Assembly: GCF_002005225.1 (NCBI RefSeq)
Contig: NZ_CP019724.1
Location: 2,170,001-2,234,000, forward strand
Origin: Streptomyces pactum
GTDB taxonomy: Bacteria; Actinomycetota; Actinomycetes; Streptomycetales; Streptomycetaceae
Length of the DNA: 64,000 nt
Reading direction: 5' to 3'
Shown: positions 52,263-61,521 of the stretch, piece after piece
How the letters are laid out: each line of letters starts with the position of its first letter
Numbering within the stretch: the first letter of the stretch is position 1
The notes under the pieces: model-generated
Seen by the model: the letters and a program-made list of their open reading frames with translations, nothing else
Databases searched by the model: none
What the model was told of the DNA's origin: nothing
Translations under genes and position numbers: made by a program

Positions 52263-55200
52263 TCAGGTCTGCCGACGGGCGCGGGCGCGGGCCATCCGGT
52301 TCTGCTGGTGCTGCCGACGTGCGCCGGCCCGGCTCTTGACCTGCTCGATCGCGTGCCCGCTCGTCTCGGCCGGTTCGGCGTCCGCCCCGTCGATCAGCCG
52401 CGCGAGACCGGCGACGGTGAGCACTTCGTAAAGCTGCGCCACCGTGAGCGAGGCGCCCAGGGCCTTGTTGACGGTCGCCACGAGCTGGATGGCGACCAGG
52501 GAGCTTCCGCCGAGGTCGAAGAAGCTGTCCTCGACACCGACCTGGTCGATGCCGAGCAGGTCCTGCCAGGCCTTGCACAGCCGGCGCTGGGTCTCGCTGT
52601 TCGGCGGGACGTAGGTGCTGGGGACGTCCGGGCGGGGGTGGAGGGCCTGCGGTGCGCCGAGTCCGGCCAGCCGTTCGTCGCCCCCGCCGTCCGCGCCCAG
52701 GGCGAAAGCCTGCTCGATCAGGGCCTTGACGTCCACCGGGGACACGATCAACTGGGGTTCTGGTGACGAGGACAGGACGCGCTCCAGCGCTTCCAGGGCC
52801 TGCGCCGACGCCATGCCTCGCTCCGCGACGTCCTTGCCGCGGACCTCCGCCAGCGCGTCGGGGAGGTCCGCGGCGACGGCCATGCCCGCCTCCTTCCACG
52901 GCCCCCAGTCGACGGTGAGTACCCGGCGTTCGACCGCGTGGGTGTGGGCGTACGCGTCGAGGAAGCTGTTGGCGGCGACGTAGTCGGCCAGGCCGAAGTC
53001 ACCGACGTGGGCGGCGTTGGAGCCGAAGAGGAACAGGAAGTCGGGCCGCAGCCCGGCCAGCGCGTGGTCGAGGTGGAGCGTGCCGAGCACCTTCGGGCCC
53101 ATGACCTGGGCGGCCTTCTTCGAGGTGGCGAGCTGGACGAGGCCGCCGCCGGCCAAGCCCGCCGCGTGGAAGGCGCCGTGGACGCCTCCCCACCGGTCCA
53201 CGACGGCGGACACGGCGGCCTCGACCTGGGCGTGGTCGCAGACGTCGGCGGTCAGCAGCATCACCTCGGCGCCCCGCCGCCGGACGGCGCGGACCTTCTC
53301 GATGACCTCGGCGGTCCTGCCGCCGCCGGGCTGCGCGAGCCGGCGGTCCCACTCCTCCTCCGGGGGGACGGCGGTGCGGGCGAGCAGGGCCAGTCTCCGG
53401 CCGGGGCGGGCGAGGTGCTCCGCCAGGGCGAGCCCGAGCCCGCCGGTTCCGCCGGTGATCAGGTAGACGCCGTCGTCGCGCAGGGCGGACGGGGCGCCGT
53501 CCGAGGGCGGCAGCGGCGCGGGCACGTAGGTCTGCGACCAGCGGTGCGCTCCCCGGTAGGCGACGGCGGCGTGCCCGGGCGGCAGGGAGAATTCGCGCAG
53601 CAACTGGTCGACGGTGCGCTCGGCCGGCTCGCCGTCCAGGACGATGTCGACGCTGCGGCAGGCGAGGCCGGGGTGTTCGCGCGGGATGACCCGGACGGGG
53701 CCGAGCAGGGTGGACTTGAGCGGCATGAGCCGTTCGGTGCCGAGGACCCGGTGCAGGCCGTCGCTGACGACCCAGATGTCGCAGTCCGGTTGGTCGGGGT
53801 GGCTGTTGAGGGCCTGGGCCAGGAAGAGCAGGCCGTCGAAGGCGCGGCGGGCGGCGGCGAACCCGGCGGCCGCGTCGCCGTTCTCGGGGTCGGGGGCGGC
53901 ACCGGTCACGTTCCAGCAGTGGGCGACGCGGGTGGGCAGCTGGTCCTGCTCGCGCAGTGCCCGCAGCAGCCGTGTGTAGTGCTCCGCGTCGGCGGGGTCG
54001 ATCGTGAAACGGTCCGGGGCCTGCGTCCACCGGTCTCCCGCGATCACAGTGGTCACCTGGGCGCCGTCGCGGCGCAACCGGGCCGTGAGCGCCTCGGCAA
54101 GCCCCTGCCGGTCGTCGAAGACGAGCCAGCGCCGACCGCCGGGGGAGGTGGACGCCGGGGGCAGCACGCTGCGTTCCCAGGAGGGGGCCTGGATCCAGTC
54201 GGTGACGTCGGACCGCCGGGTCGCCGGGGTGCTCGCGGCCGGTGCGGCGTGCCGGTCCAGCCAGTACCGCTGCCGCTGGAACGGGTAGACGGGCAGGGCG
54301 ACTCTGCGGCGCCGCCCGCCGTCTCGCGGCTGGTGGAAGGAGGTCCAGTCGGGTTCGCCGCCGGCGAGCCACAGTTGGCCGAGGGCACGCTGCGCGGCCT
54401 CCACCGGATGCCTCCTGTCCTGGCGGTGCGGCAAGGTGGAGGTGACCAGGCGGGGTGCTCCGCCCGTGACGACGCGCCGGGCGAGACTGGTGAGGGTCTG
54501 GCCGGGGCCGATTTCCAGGAACACGAGGCCGGGTTCCTCCGACAGGGTGCGCACACCGGCGTCGAACTCCACCGGGGCCAGTACATGCCGGCCCCAGTAC
54601 GCCGGGTCGCGGGCCTCGTCGTCCGTGATCCAGGTGCCCGTCACGTTGGAGACGAACCTGGTGCGGGGTGCCTGCCTCGGTACGGCGGCGACGGCGGCCA
54701 CGAACCGGTCGACCATGGGCCGCATCATCGCGGAGTGGAAGGCGTGCGAGGTGCTGACGGGCCGGGACGCGGTGCCCCGCTCCGCGAGCAGCGCGGCGAA
54801 CGCCGCCACGGCGGTGTGGTCTCCGGAGACGACACAGTCCTTGGGACCGTTGTGGGCGGCCAGAAAGACGTCGGCGGGCAGGAGGGACTCGACGGTCGCA
54901 CGGTCGGCGACGACGCTGAGCATCGCCCCGGTCGGCTGCTCCTGCATCAACTGTCCGCGCAGCGCCACCAGGGCGAGGGCGTCTCGCGGGGTGAACACTC
55001 CGGCGAGGCAGGCCGCGACGAGTTCTCCCAGGCTGTGGCCGAGCAGGGCGGCGGGTTCGACGCCCCATGACGCCCAGAGCCGTGCCAGGGCGTATTCGAG
55101 GACGAACAGGGCCGGCTGGGCGAGCCCGGTCCGGTCGAGCTCGGTGGAAGCGGCCTCGGACCCGTCCGCGTCGAGCAGCAGTTCCACGAGGCCCGCGTCG

Positions 55201-56915
55201 GCGCCGTCGCGCGAGGCCAGTTCCGTCAGGCAGTGGTCCACGGCTTCGCGGAAGACCGGCTCGTGCGCGTAGAGCTCCCTGGCCATGCCGGGGTACTGGG
55301 CTCCCTGCCCGCTGATCAGGAACGCGACGCGCGGGGGTGTGCCGCCGCACTCGCCGGTCGTCACGCGTGCCGGGTCCCGTGCCTCCAGGGCGGCGGCGAG
55401 CGACGCGGCGTCGGGGCCGGTGACGCTGCGGCGGACCGGGAAGCGGTGGCGGCCCGTCGCGGCGGTGTACGTGACGTCGGCGAGCCGTGCCCCTCCCCGG
55501 CGCAGTCGTGCGGCCATCGCGTCGCTCAGCTCCTCCAGCGCCGCGTGGTTGCGTGCGGACAGCACGAGGAGGTGCGAGGGGCGTTCGGGCCGGGTGTCCC
55601 CTCCGGCGTCGGGGCGGCCCTGAGGAGGGCCTTCCTGGAGGACGACGTGGGCGTTCGTGCCGCCGAAGCCGAAAGCGCTCACCCCGGCCAGGCGGGGCCC
55701 ACCGGAGCGCGGCCACGGCGCCGTGTCCCGCTGGACGGTGAAGGGTCCGGCGGCGAAGTCGATGTCCGGGTTGGGGGATTCGAAGTGCAGGGTGCGTGGC
55801 AGCGTCTCGTGCCACAGGGACAGGACCGTTTTGATCAGTCCCGCGATGCCGGAAGCGGCGTCCAGGTGACCGAAGTTCGACTTGAGCGATCCGAGGGCGA
55901 CCGTGGCGGACGGCACGCCGTCGTAGGCCTTGGTGAGGGCGCGGACCTCGATCGGGTCTCCGAGCGAGGTGCCGGTGCCGTGCGCCTCGACGTATCCGAT
56001 GTCGGCCGGGTCCGTACCGGCGTCACGCAGCGCGTCCGCGATCACCCTGGCCTGGCCGGCGACGGTGGGGGCGGTGAAACCGACCTTGACCGCCCCGTCG
56101 TTGTTGACGGCCGAACCCCTGACGACGGCGTAGACGGTGTCGCCGTCGGCGAGGGCGTCGTCGAGGCGCTTGAGCACCACGGCACCCGCTCCGCTGCCGA
56201 ACAGGGTGCCGGCCGCACGGGCGTCGAAGGGGCGGCAGTGGCCGTCCGGGGAGACGAACGAGCCTTCCTGGTGGAAGTAGCCGCGCTCCTGCTCCAGGTT
56301 GAGGAAGACACCGCCGGACAGCGCCATGTCGCACTCGCGCTCGCGCAGTGAGCGGCAGGCCAGGTGCACGGCGACCAGCGACGTGGAGCACGCGGTGCGC
56401 AGCGAGACGCTGGGGCCCCGCAGGTCGAGCTTGTAGGAGACCCGGGTGGACAGGAAGCCCAGCTCGTTGCCGAGGAGGATCTGCGTGCCGCCGGTGGTCT
56501 CGACGATCTCGGAGTGGGAGTAGACGTGGGCCAGGTAGCCGTTGCTGCCGGCGCCGGCGAACACGCCGATGTCCCCGTCGAACCGGGCCGGGTCGTACCC
56601 GGAGTGCTCCAGCGCCTGCCACGCCGTCTCCAGGAAGACCCGGTGCTGCGGGTCCATGATCTCCGCCTCGCGGGCCGTGTAGCCGAAGAACTCGGCGTCG
56701 AACGTGTCGACACCGGGCAGGCAGGCGCCGGCGCGTACGAAGTTCGGCTGGTCGAGGTGGTCCGGTGAGGCGCCCGCGGCGAGGAGCTGTTCGTCGGTGA
56801 AGAAGGAGACGCTCTCCACGCCGTCGCGTATGTTCGCCCAGAACTCGTCCAGGTCGCGCGCGCCGGGGAAGCGCCCCGCCATGCCGACGATCGCGATGTC
56901 CCGGTCCCGGCTCAT
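52263..56915 (-). CDS. Type I polyketide synthase module: KS-AT-KR-ACP
   Basis: A 1,550-residue single module. KS: catalytic Cys in TACSTSLVAVHLAC near residue 174, HGTGTSLGDP, KSNFGHLDAASG. AT: GQGAQYPGM near 540, GHSLGE near 627, and HAFH near 723, which predicts malonyl-CoA. KR near 1150-1330: NADPH loop TGGTGGLG and active-site region SNAAHVGDFGLADYVAANSF. ACP: DSFFDLGGSSLVAIQL, with the carrier Ser near 1470. There is no DH, ER or TE. The C-terminus after the ACP is Arg-rich. ATG overlaps the preceding PKS stop (ATGA), so the two act in sequence to build a hydroxylated chain. Confidence 0.92.
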   Translation of the reverse strand: MSRDRDIAIVGMAGRFPGARDLDEFWANIRDGVESVSFFTDEQLLAAGASPDHLDQPNFVRAGACLPGVDTFDAEFFGYTAREAEIMDPQHRVFLETAWQALEHSGYDPARFDGDIGVFAGAGSNGYLAHVYSHSEIVETTGGTQILLGNELGFLSTRVSYKLDLRGPSVSLRTACSTSLVAVHLACRSLRERECDMALSGGVFLNLEQERGYFHQEGSFVSPDGHCRPFDARAAGTLFGSGAGAVVLKRLDDALADGDTVYAVVRGSAVNNDGAVKVGFTAPTVAGQARVIADALRDAGTDPADIGYVEAHGTGTSLGDPIEVRALTKAYDGVPSATVALGSLKSNFGHLDAASGIAGLIKTVLSLWHETLPRTLHFESPNPDIDFAAGPFTVQRDTAPWPRSGGPRLAGVSAFGFGGTNAHVVLQEGPPQGRPDAGGDTRPERPSHLLVLSARNHAALEELSDAMAARLRRGGARLADVTYTAATGRHRFPVRRSVTGPDAASLAAALEARDPARVTTGECGGTPPRVAFLISGQGAQYPGMARELYAHEPVFREAVDHCLTELASRDGADAGLVELLLDADGSEAASTELDRTGLAQPALFVLEYALARLWASWGVEPAALLGHSLGELVAACLAGVFTPRDALALVALRGQLMQEQPTGAMLSVVADRATVESLLPADVFLAAHNGPKDCVVSGDHTAVAAFAALLAERGTASRPVSTSHAFHSAMMRPMVDRFVAAVAAVPRQAPRTRFVSNVTGTWITDDEARDPAYWGRHVLAPVEFDAGVRTLSEEPGLVFLEIGPGQTLTSLARRVVTGGAPRLVTSTLPHRQDRRHPVEAAQRALGQLWLAGGEPDWTSFHQPRDGGRRRRVALPVYPFQRQRYWLDRHAAPAASTPATRRSDVTDWIQAPSWERSVLPPASTSPGGRRWLVFDDRQGLAEALTARLRRDGAQVTTVIAGDRWTQAPDRFTIDPADAEHYTRLLRALREQDQLPTRVAHCWNVTGAAPDPENGDAAAGFAAARRAFDGLLFLAQALNSHPDQPDCDIWVVSDGLHRVLGTERLMPLKSTLLGPVRVIPREHPGLACRSVDIVLDGEPAERTVDQLLREFSLPPGHAAVAYRGAHRWSQTYVPAPLPPSDGAPSALRDDGVYLITGGTGGLGLALAEHLARPGRRLALLARTAVPPEEEWDRRLAQPGGGRTAEVIEKVRAVRRRGAEVMLLTADVCDHAQVEAAVSAVVDRWGGVHGAFHAAGLAGGGLVQLATSKKAAQVMGPKVLGTLHLDHALAGLRPDFLFLFGSNAAHVGDFGLADYVAANSFLDAYAHTHAVERRVLTVDWGPWKEAGMAVAADLPDALAEVRGKDVAERGMASAQALEALERVLSSSPEPQLIVSPVDVKALIEQAFALGADGGGDERLAGLGAPQALHPRPDVPSTYVPPNSETQRRLCKAWQDLLGIDQVGVEDSFFDLGGSSLVAIQLVATVNKALGASLTVAQLYEVLTVAGLARLIDGADAEPAETSGHAIEQVKSRAGARRQHQQNRMARARARRQT

Positions 56916-59900
56916 GCGAGTTCACCGATCAGGCCGGCCAGCGAGCGGATGGTGGGGCCCTCGTACACGACGGTCAGCGGGACGGCCATCCCGAGGCCGC
57001 TGCGCAGCCGGTGCACCACCTGGAGGCCGAGCAGCGAACTGCCGCCCAGTTCGAAGAAGTTGTCCTGCACTCCCACCGCCTCGATGCCGAGGAGTTCCTC
57101 CCAGATGGCGGCGAGCCGGCGTTCCAGGTCGGTGGCCGGGGCCACGTACGGGTTGCGCAGGCTGGGACGGGCGTGGCGCTGCTCCGCCGCCGCCGTTGTG
57201 TCCTGGCCGGGTGCGGACCACTGCCGGACGCGCTCGGCGAGGTCGGTCGTGGAGACGATGACCTGAGGGCGGGCCGCCGCGTCGAGGAGGCGTTCGAAGA
57301 CGGCGCGCCCCTCGTCCGGGTCGAGGGCGACGTGGTGGATGGCGGCGCCGATGCCGGCTTGCGCGGTGTCGTCGCCGGGGAAGTGCCACGCCTCCCAGTT
57401 CAGCGACGTCCACCGGACGCGTCCGGGCCGGGGCTCGCGCCGGGCGAAGGAGTCGAGGAAGGCGTTGGCGGCGGCGTACGCGGTGAAGCCGAGTCCGCCG
57501 AGCAGGGACGCGACGGAGGAGCAGAGCACCGCGAAGTCGAGGGGCTGCCCCGCCAGAGCCCGGTCGAGTACGCGCACGCCGTGCAGTTTCGGCCCGAAGT
57601 GGCGGGAGCAGTCGTCGTCCGTCAGGTCGGCGAGCACCTGGTGGGCGGCCGGGCCCGTGGTGCCTGCGGCGTGGATGAGGCCGTTGACGGGGCCGCACTC
57701 CTGGACGGCCTTGTCCACCGCCGCGGCGACGGCGTCGGGGTCGGCCACGTCCGTGGCGGAGATGACGACCGTGGCGCCCATGGCCTCCAGTTCGCGGACG
57801 GCGGCGACGGCCGCGGCGGTGGCGGGGTCGTGCTCGCCGTCCCAGGCGCTGCGGTCGGGCAGGCCCGTACGTCCCATCAGGACGAGGTGCGCACCGGGGG
57901 TGCGGGCGGCGATGGCGCGGGCGAGGACCAGCCCGATCCTGCCGAGGCCGCCGGTGATCAGGTAGACGCCGCCGGGCCGCAGCGCGGTCCCGGTGTGTGC
58001 CGTCAGCGGTGCCGGTACGAGGACCTGGCGCCAGCGCGTCGTGCCGCGCAGCGCGACGATCCCGCTGTCGGCCTCGGTGGCGAGTTCCGCGACGACCCGG
58101 TCCGCGAGGCCGAAGGCTCCGGCCGGGACGGGCACGTCGATCTGGGCGCAGCGCAGGGAGGGGTACTCCTGGGGTGCGACCTTGCACACTCCCTGGACGG
58201 TGGCCTTGACGGGGTTCACCGGTTCGTCTCCGAGCACCGGGTACGTCTCGCTGGACAGCACGGTCCAGTGCTGCCGGCCCACCATCAGTTCGGGCTCGCA
58301 CGCGCGGGCCCACCGCACGAGGCTGTGGAACCCGCGCTCCAGGGTCTCCTCGGCCGCCGCGCGGTCGTCCGTCGCGGGCCCCGGGTCGACGGCCCAGCAG
58401 TGCACCACGCGGTCGGGGAAGGTCCCCCGGGCGCGCAGGCTCTCGGCGAGTCTGCCGTAGTGGTCCGGATCGGCGGGGTCCATGACGTACCGGTCGGCCC
58501 CGTCGTCCTGCCAGGCGGGTCCCGCCGTGACGGTCACCACGGGGGCGCCCAGCGCGGACAGCCGGGCGGCGACCTCGCCGCCGAGGCCGCCGTCGTCCGC
58601 GAACACGAGCCAGCGGTGGCCGTCCACGGCGAGGGTGCTTTCCACGGGCCCGAGCCGCTGCCACGAGGTGTCGTAGAACCAGTCGTCCGTCCCGGCCCGT
58701 TCCCCGGACGCGGCCGTGTGCCGGTCGCTCCGGTCGGCGTCGAGCCAGTACCGGGTGCGGGCGAACGGGTAGGAGGGCAGCACCACCCGGCGGCGCGGGG
58801 TGTGCGCGTGCAGGGCCGCCCAGTCGGGGGTGATGCCGGCGAGCCACAGCCGGCCCAGCGCCCGGAGCGCGACCGCCCGGTCGGACTCGGCGGTGAACGC
58901 GTCGGGCAGTGATGGGACGACGACCCGGTCGGTGACCTCCGCGCTCGCCGGGTGCTGCATCGCCCCCGAGGTCAGCGCCCGGCCGGGGCCGACCTCGACG
59001 AGGACGACGCCGTCCACGCCCCACAGGGTGCGCATGCCGTCGGCGAAGCGCACCGGGAGCCGGACGTGCCGGGCCCAGTAGTCGGCGTCCGTCGCCTGCT
59101 CCGCGGTGATCCACGTACCGGTGACGTTGGAGACGAACGGTATGGCGGGCGGGTTCAGCGGTACCCGGCGCACGGCCTCGGCGTACGACGCGACGACCGG
59201 GTCCATCATCGGGGAGTGGAACGCGAGCCGGGTGTTGAGCCGTCGCGAGACCACGCCGTCCGCCTCCAGTGCGGCGGACACCCGGTCGATCGCGTGCGGC
59301 GGGCCGGCCAGCACGCAGGTGCGCGGGTCGTTGACGGCGGCTACGGAGACCTCGTCGGTGAGGTACCGCGCGGCCCCCTCCTCGGTGAGGGGTACGGCCA
59401 CCATGGCGCCCTCGCCGCAGGCGGAGATCAGCCGGGCACGCTCCACGACCAGCCGCAGGGCGTCGGGCAGGGAGAACACCCCGGCCAGGCACGCGGCGAC
59501 GTACTCACCGAGGCTGTGGCCGATCATCGCTTCCGGGACGACGCCCCAGGCGCGCCACAGCCGGGCCAGCGCGTACTCGACGGCGAACACGGCCGGGTAG
59601 CCGAGCGCGGGCTGGTCCAGCGGGTGGTCGCTGATCCGGGGGCCCGTCAGCATGCGCCGGAGGTCCGGCTTCCCGTCCCCCTCGGGGCGGCGCGCGGCCT
59701 CCCGGTCGAAGACGACCTCTCGGATGTCCCGGCCGAGGAGGGGGTCGAGGATCGAGACGCACTCGTCGAGCGCCTCCCGGAAGGCCGGCTCGGTCGCGTA
59801 GAGGCGCTCCGCCATCATCGGGTACTGCTCGCCGAAGCCGCTGAACATGAAGGCGACCGGGCGGTGGCCGTCCCCGGCGCGGGCGGCGCTGAGGACGCGC

Positions 59901-61465
59901 CCGTCGTCGCGGGCGTCGAGGGCGTCGAGGGCCTCCGCCGCGTCGGACGCGACGAGCACCCGGCGGTGGTGGAACGGCCTGCGCCCGCTCTGGAGGGTGA
60001 ACGCCAGGTCGCCCAGGGGGGTGTCGGGGTGTTCCCGCAGATGGTCCGCGAGCCGGTCGGACATCGCCTCGAGCGCGGTGTCGCTGCGGGCGGAGAGGAC
60101 GATGAGCTGCTCCTCGCCCGAGGGCTCGGGCGCGGGACGGTCCGGGGCCTGCTCCAGTACGACGTGCGCGTTGGTGCCGCCCAGCCCGAAGGAGCTCACT
60201 CCGGCGCGGCGGGGGCCTTCGGTGACGGGCCAGGGCGCGAGCTCGGTGTTGACGAAGAACGGGCTGTCGTCCAGGGCGATGCGCGGGTTGGGCCGCTCGA
60301 AGTGGAGGGTGGGCGGGATCTGTCCGTGCTCGACGGCGCTGACGGCCTTGATCAGTCCGGCGATGCCGGAGGCCGCGTCGAGGTGGCCGATGTTGGTCTT
60401 CACGGCGCCGAGGGCGCAGAAGTTGCGCTTGTCGGTGGCCGTGCCGAACGCCGCCGTGAGCGCGGCGAACTCGATGGGGTCCCCGAGGACCGTGGCGGTG
60501 CCGTGCGTCTCGACGTACCCGACGGTCTCGGGTTCCACGTCGGCGTTGGCCAGGGCGGTGGTGATGACTGACGCCTGGGAGTCGGCGCTCGGTGCGGTGA
60601 AGCCGACGCGCCGGTCGCCGTCGTTGTTGAGGGCCGAGCCCTTGATGACGGCGTGGACGTGGTCCCCGTCGGCGATGGCGTCACCCAGCCGCTTGAGGAC
60701 GACCATCCCGACGCCGTTGCCGCCTACGGTGCCCCGGGCGTCCGCGTCGAAGGAGCGGCAGTAGCCGTCCGGCGAGAAGATGCCGTCCTCGGCGTACAGG
60801 TAGCCCTTGTGCTTCGACTCGTCGACGGCGACACCGCCCGCGAGTGCCGTGTCGCACTGGAAGGAGAGCAGGGCCTGGCAGGCCAGGACCACCGAGACCA
60901 GCGAGGTGGAACAGGCCGACTGGACGTTGACGCTGGGGCCTTGCAGACCGAGTTTGTACGACACGCGGGAGGCGAGGAAGTCACCGCTGTTGCCGATCAT
61001 GACCTGGCTGCCGCCCAGCATGCCGGCGGCCCGGCGGTTCGCCGCCACGTTGAACATCAGGTACGTGTTGGTGCCGGCGCCGGCGTAGACGCCGATCAGC
61101 CCGTCGTAGCGGGCCGGGTCGTGGCCGGCCTTCTCCAGCGCGCCCCACGCGCATTCCAGCAGCAGCCGGTGCTGGGGGTCCATCAGTTCGGCCTCGCGCG
61201 GCGAGTAGCCGAAGAACTCCGCGTCGAAGGCGTCGATGTCGGCCAGCTCGTTGGCCGCCGGTACGTACAGCGGGTCGCGGGCCGTCTCCGGGGCGACCCC
61301 GCGGCTGAGCAACGCGTCCTCGGACAGGAAGGTGACCGCGCACTTCCCGTCCCGTATGTTGCGCCAGAAGGCGTCGACGTCCGGAGCCTTCGGGAACCGG
61401 CCCTCCATGCCGATCACCGCGATGTCCAGGCTCTCCGCGTACTCGTCGAACTGCTGGTCTGTCAT
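56912..61465 (-). CDS. Type I polyketide synthase module: KS-AT-KR-ACP
   Basis: A 1,517-residue module. KS: active Cys in SACSTSLVSVVLAC near residue 182; the first catalytic His motif reads HGTATVLGDP in place of the usual HGTGT; KTNIGHLDAASG is normal. AT: starts FMFSGFGEQYPMM where GQGSQ is usual; GHSLGE near 648; LAFH near 750 suggests malonyl-CoA. KR: TGGLGRIGL near 1170 and SSVASLLGGLGFTAYAAANA near 1325. ACP: NFFELGGSSLLGLQVV near 1470. No DH, ER or TE. It follows the PLP enzyme gene and is coupled to the next PKS gene by ATGA. Confidence 0.92.
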   Translation of the reverse strand: MTDQQFDEYAESLDIAVIGMEGRFPKAPDVDAFWRNIRDGKCAVTFLSEDALLSRGVAPETARDPLYVPAANELADIDAFDAEFFGYSPREAELMDPQHRLLLECAWGALEKAGHDPARYDGLIGVYAGAGTNTYLMFNVAANRRAAGMLGGSQVMIGNSGDFLASRVSYKLGLQGPSVNVQSACSTSLVSVVLACQALLSFQCDTALAGGVAVDESKHKGYLYAEDGIFSPDGYCRSFDADARGTVGGNGVGMVVLKRLGDAIADGDHVHAVIKGSALNNDGDRRVGFTAPSADSQASVITTALANADVEPETVGYVETHGTATVLGDPIEFAALTAAFGTATDKRNFCALGAVKTNIGHLDAASGIAGLIKAVSAVEHGQIPPTLHFERPNPRIALDDSPFFVNTELAPWPVTEGPRRAGVSSFGLGGTNAHVVLEQAPDRPAPEPSGEEQLIVLSARSDTALEAMSDRLADHLREHPDTPLGDLAFTLQSGRRPFHHRRVLVASDAAEALDALDARDDGRVLSAARAGDGHRPVAFMFSGFGEQYPMMAERLYATEPAFREALDECVSILDPLLGRDIREVVFDREAARRPEGDGKPDLRRMLTGPRISDHPLDQPALGYPAVFAVEYALARLWRAWGVVPEAMIGHSLGEYVAACLAGVFSLPDALRLVVERARLISACGEGAMVAVPLTEEGAARYLTDEVSVAAVNDPRTCVLAGPPHAIDRVSAALEADGVVSRRLNTRLAFHSPMMDPVVASYAEAVRRVPLNPPAIPFVSNVTGTWITAEQATDADYWARHVRLPVRFADGMRTLWGVDGVVLVEVGPGRALTSGAMQHPASAEVTDRVVVPSLPDAFTAESDRAVALRALGRLWLAGITPDWAALHAHTPRRRVVLPSYPFARTRYWLDADRSDRHTAASGERAGTDDWFYDTSWQRLGPVESTLAVDGHRWLVFADDGGLGGEVAARLSALGAPVVTVTAGPAWQDDGADRYVMDPADPDHYGRLAESLRARGTFPDRVVHCWAVDPGPATDDRAAAEETLERGFHSLVRWARACEPELMVGRQHWTVLSSETYPVLGDEPVNPVKATVQGVCKVAPQEYPSLRCAQIDVPVPAGAFGLADRVVAELATEADSGIVALRGTTRWRQVLVPAPLTAHTGTALRPGGVYLITGGLGRIGLVLARAIAARTPGAHLVLMGRTGLPDRSAWDGEHDPATAAAVAAVRELEAMGATVVISATDVADPDAVAAAVDKAVQECGPVNGLIHAAGTTGPAAHQVLADLTDDDCSRHFGPKLHGVRVLDRALAGQPLDFAVLCSSVASLLGGLGFTAYAAANAFLDSFARREPRPGRVRWTSLNWEAWHFPGDDTAQAGIGAAIHHVALDPDEGRAVFERLLDAAARPQVIVSTTDLAERVRQWSAPGQDTTAAAEQRHARPSLRNPYVAPATDLERRLAAIWEELLGIEAVGVQDNFFELGGSSLLGLQVVHRLRSGLGMAVPLTVVYEGPTIRSLAGLIGELA

Positions 61466-61521
61466 CGGTCTCCCGTTCCCGCAGCGAGCATGTGTCTCTC
61501 CCCCGTCCTCGGATCCCCGGC

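Noticed and set aside
48858..61465. Thioesterase or condensation domain in the PKS-NRPS proteins
   Set aside because: The NRPS protein begins directly with an adenylation domain and ends with the PCP; both PKS proteins end after the ACP. GHSLGE motifs belong to AT domains.
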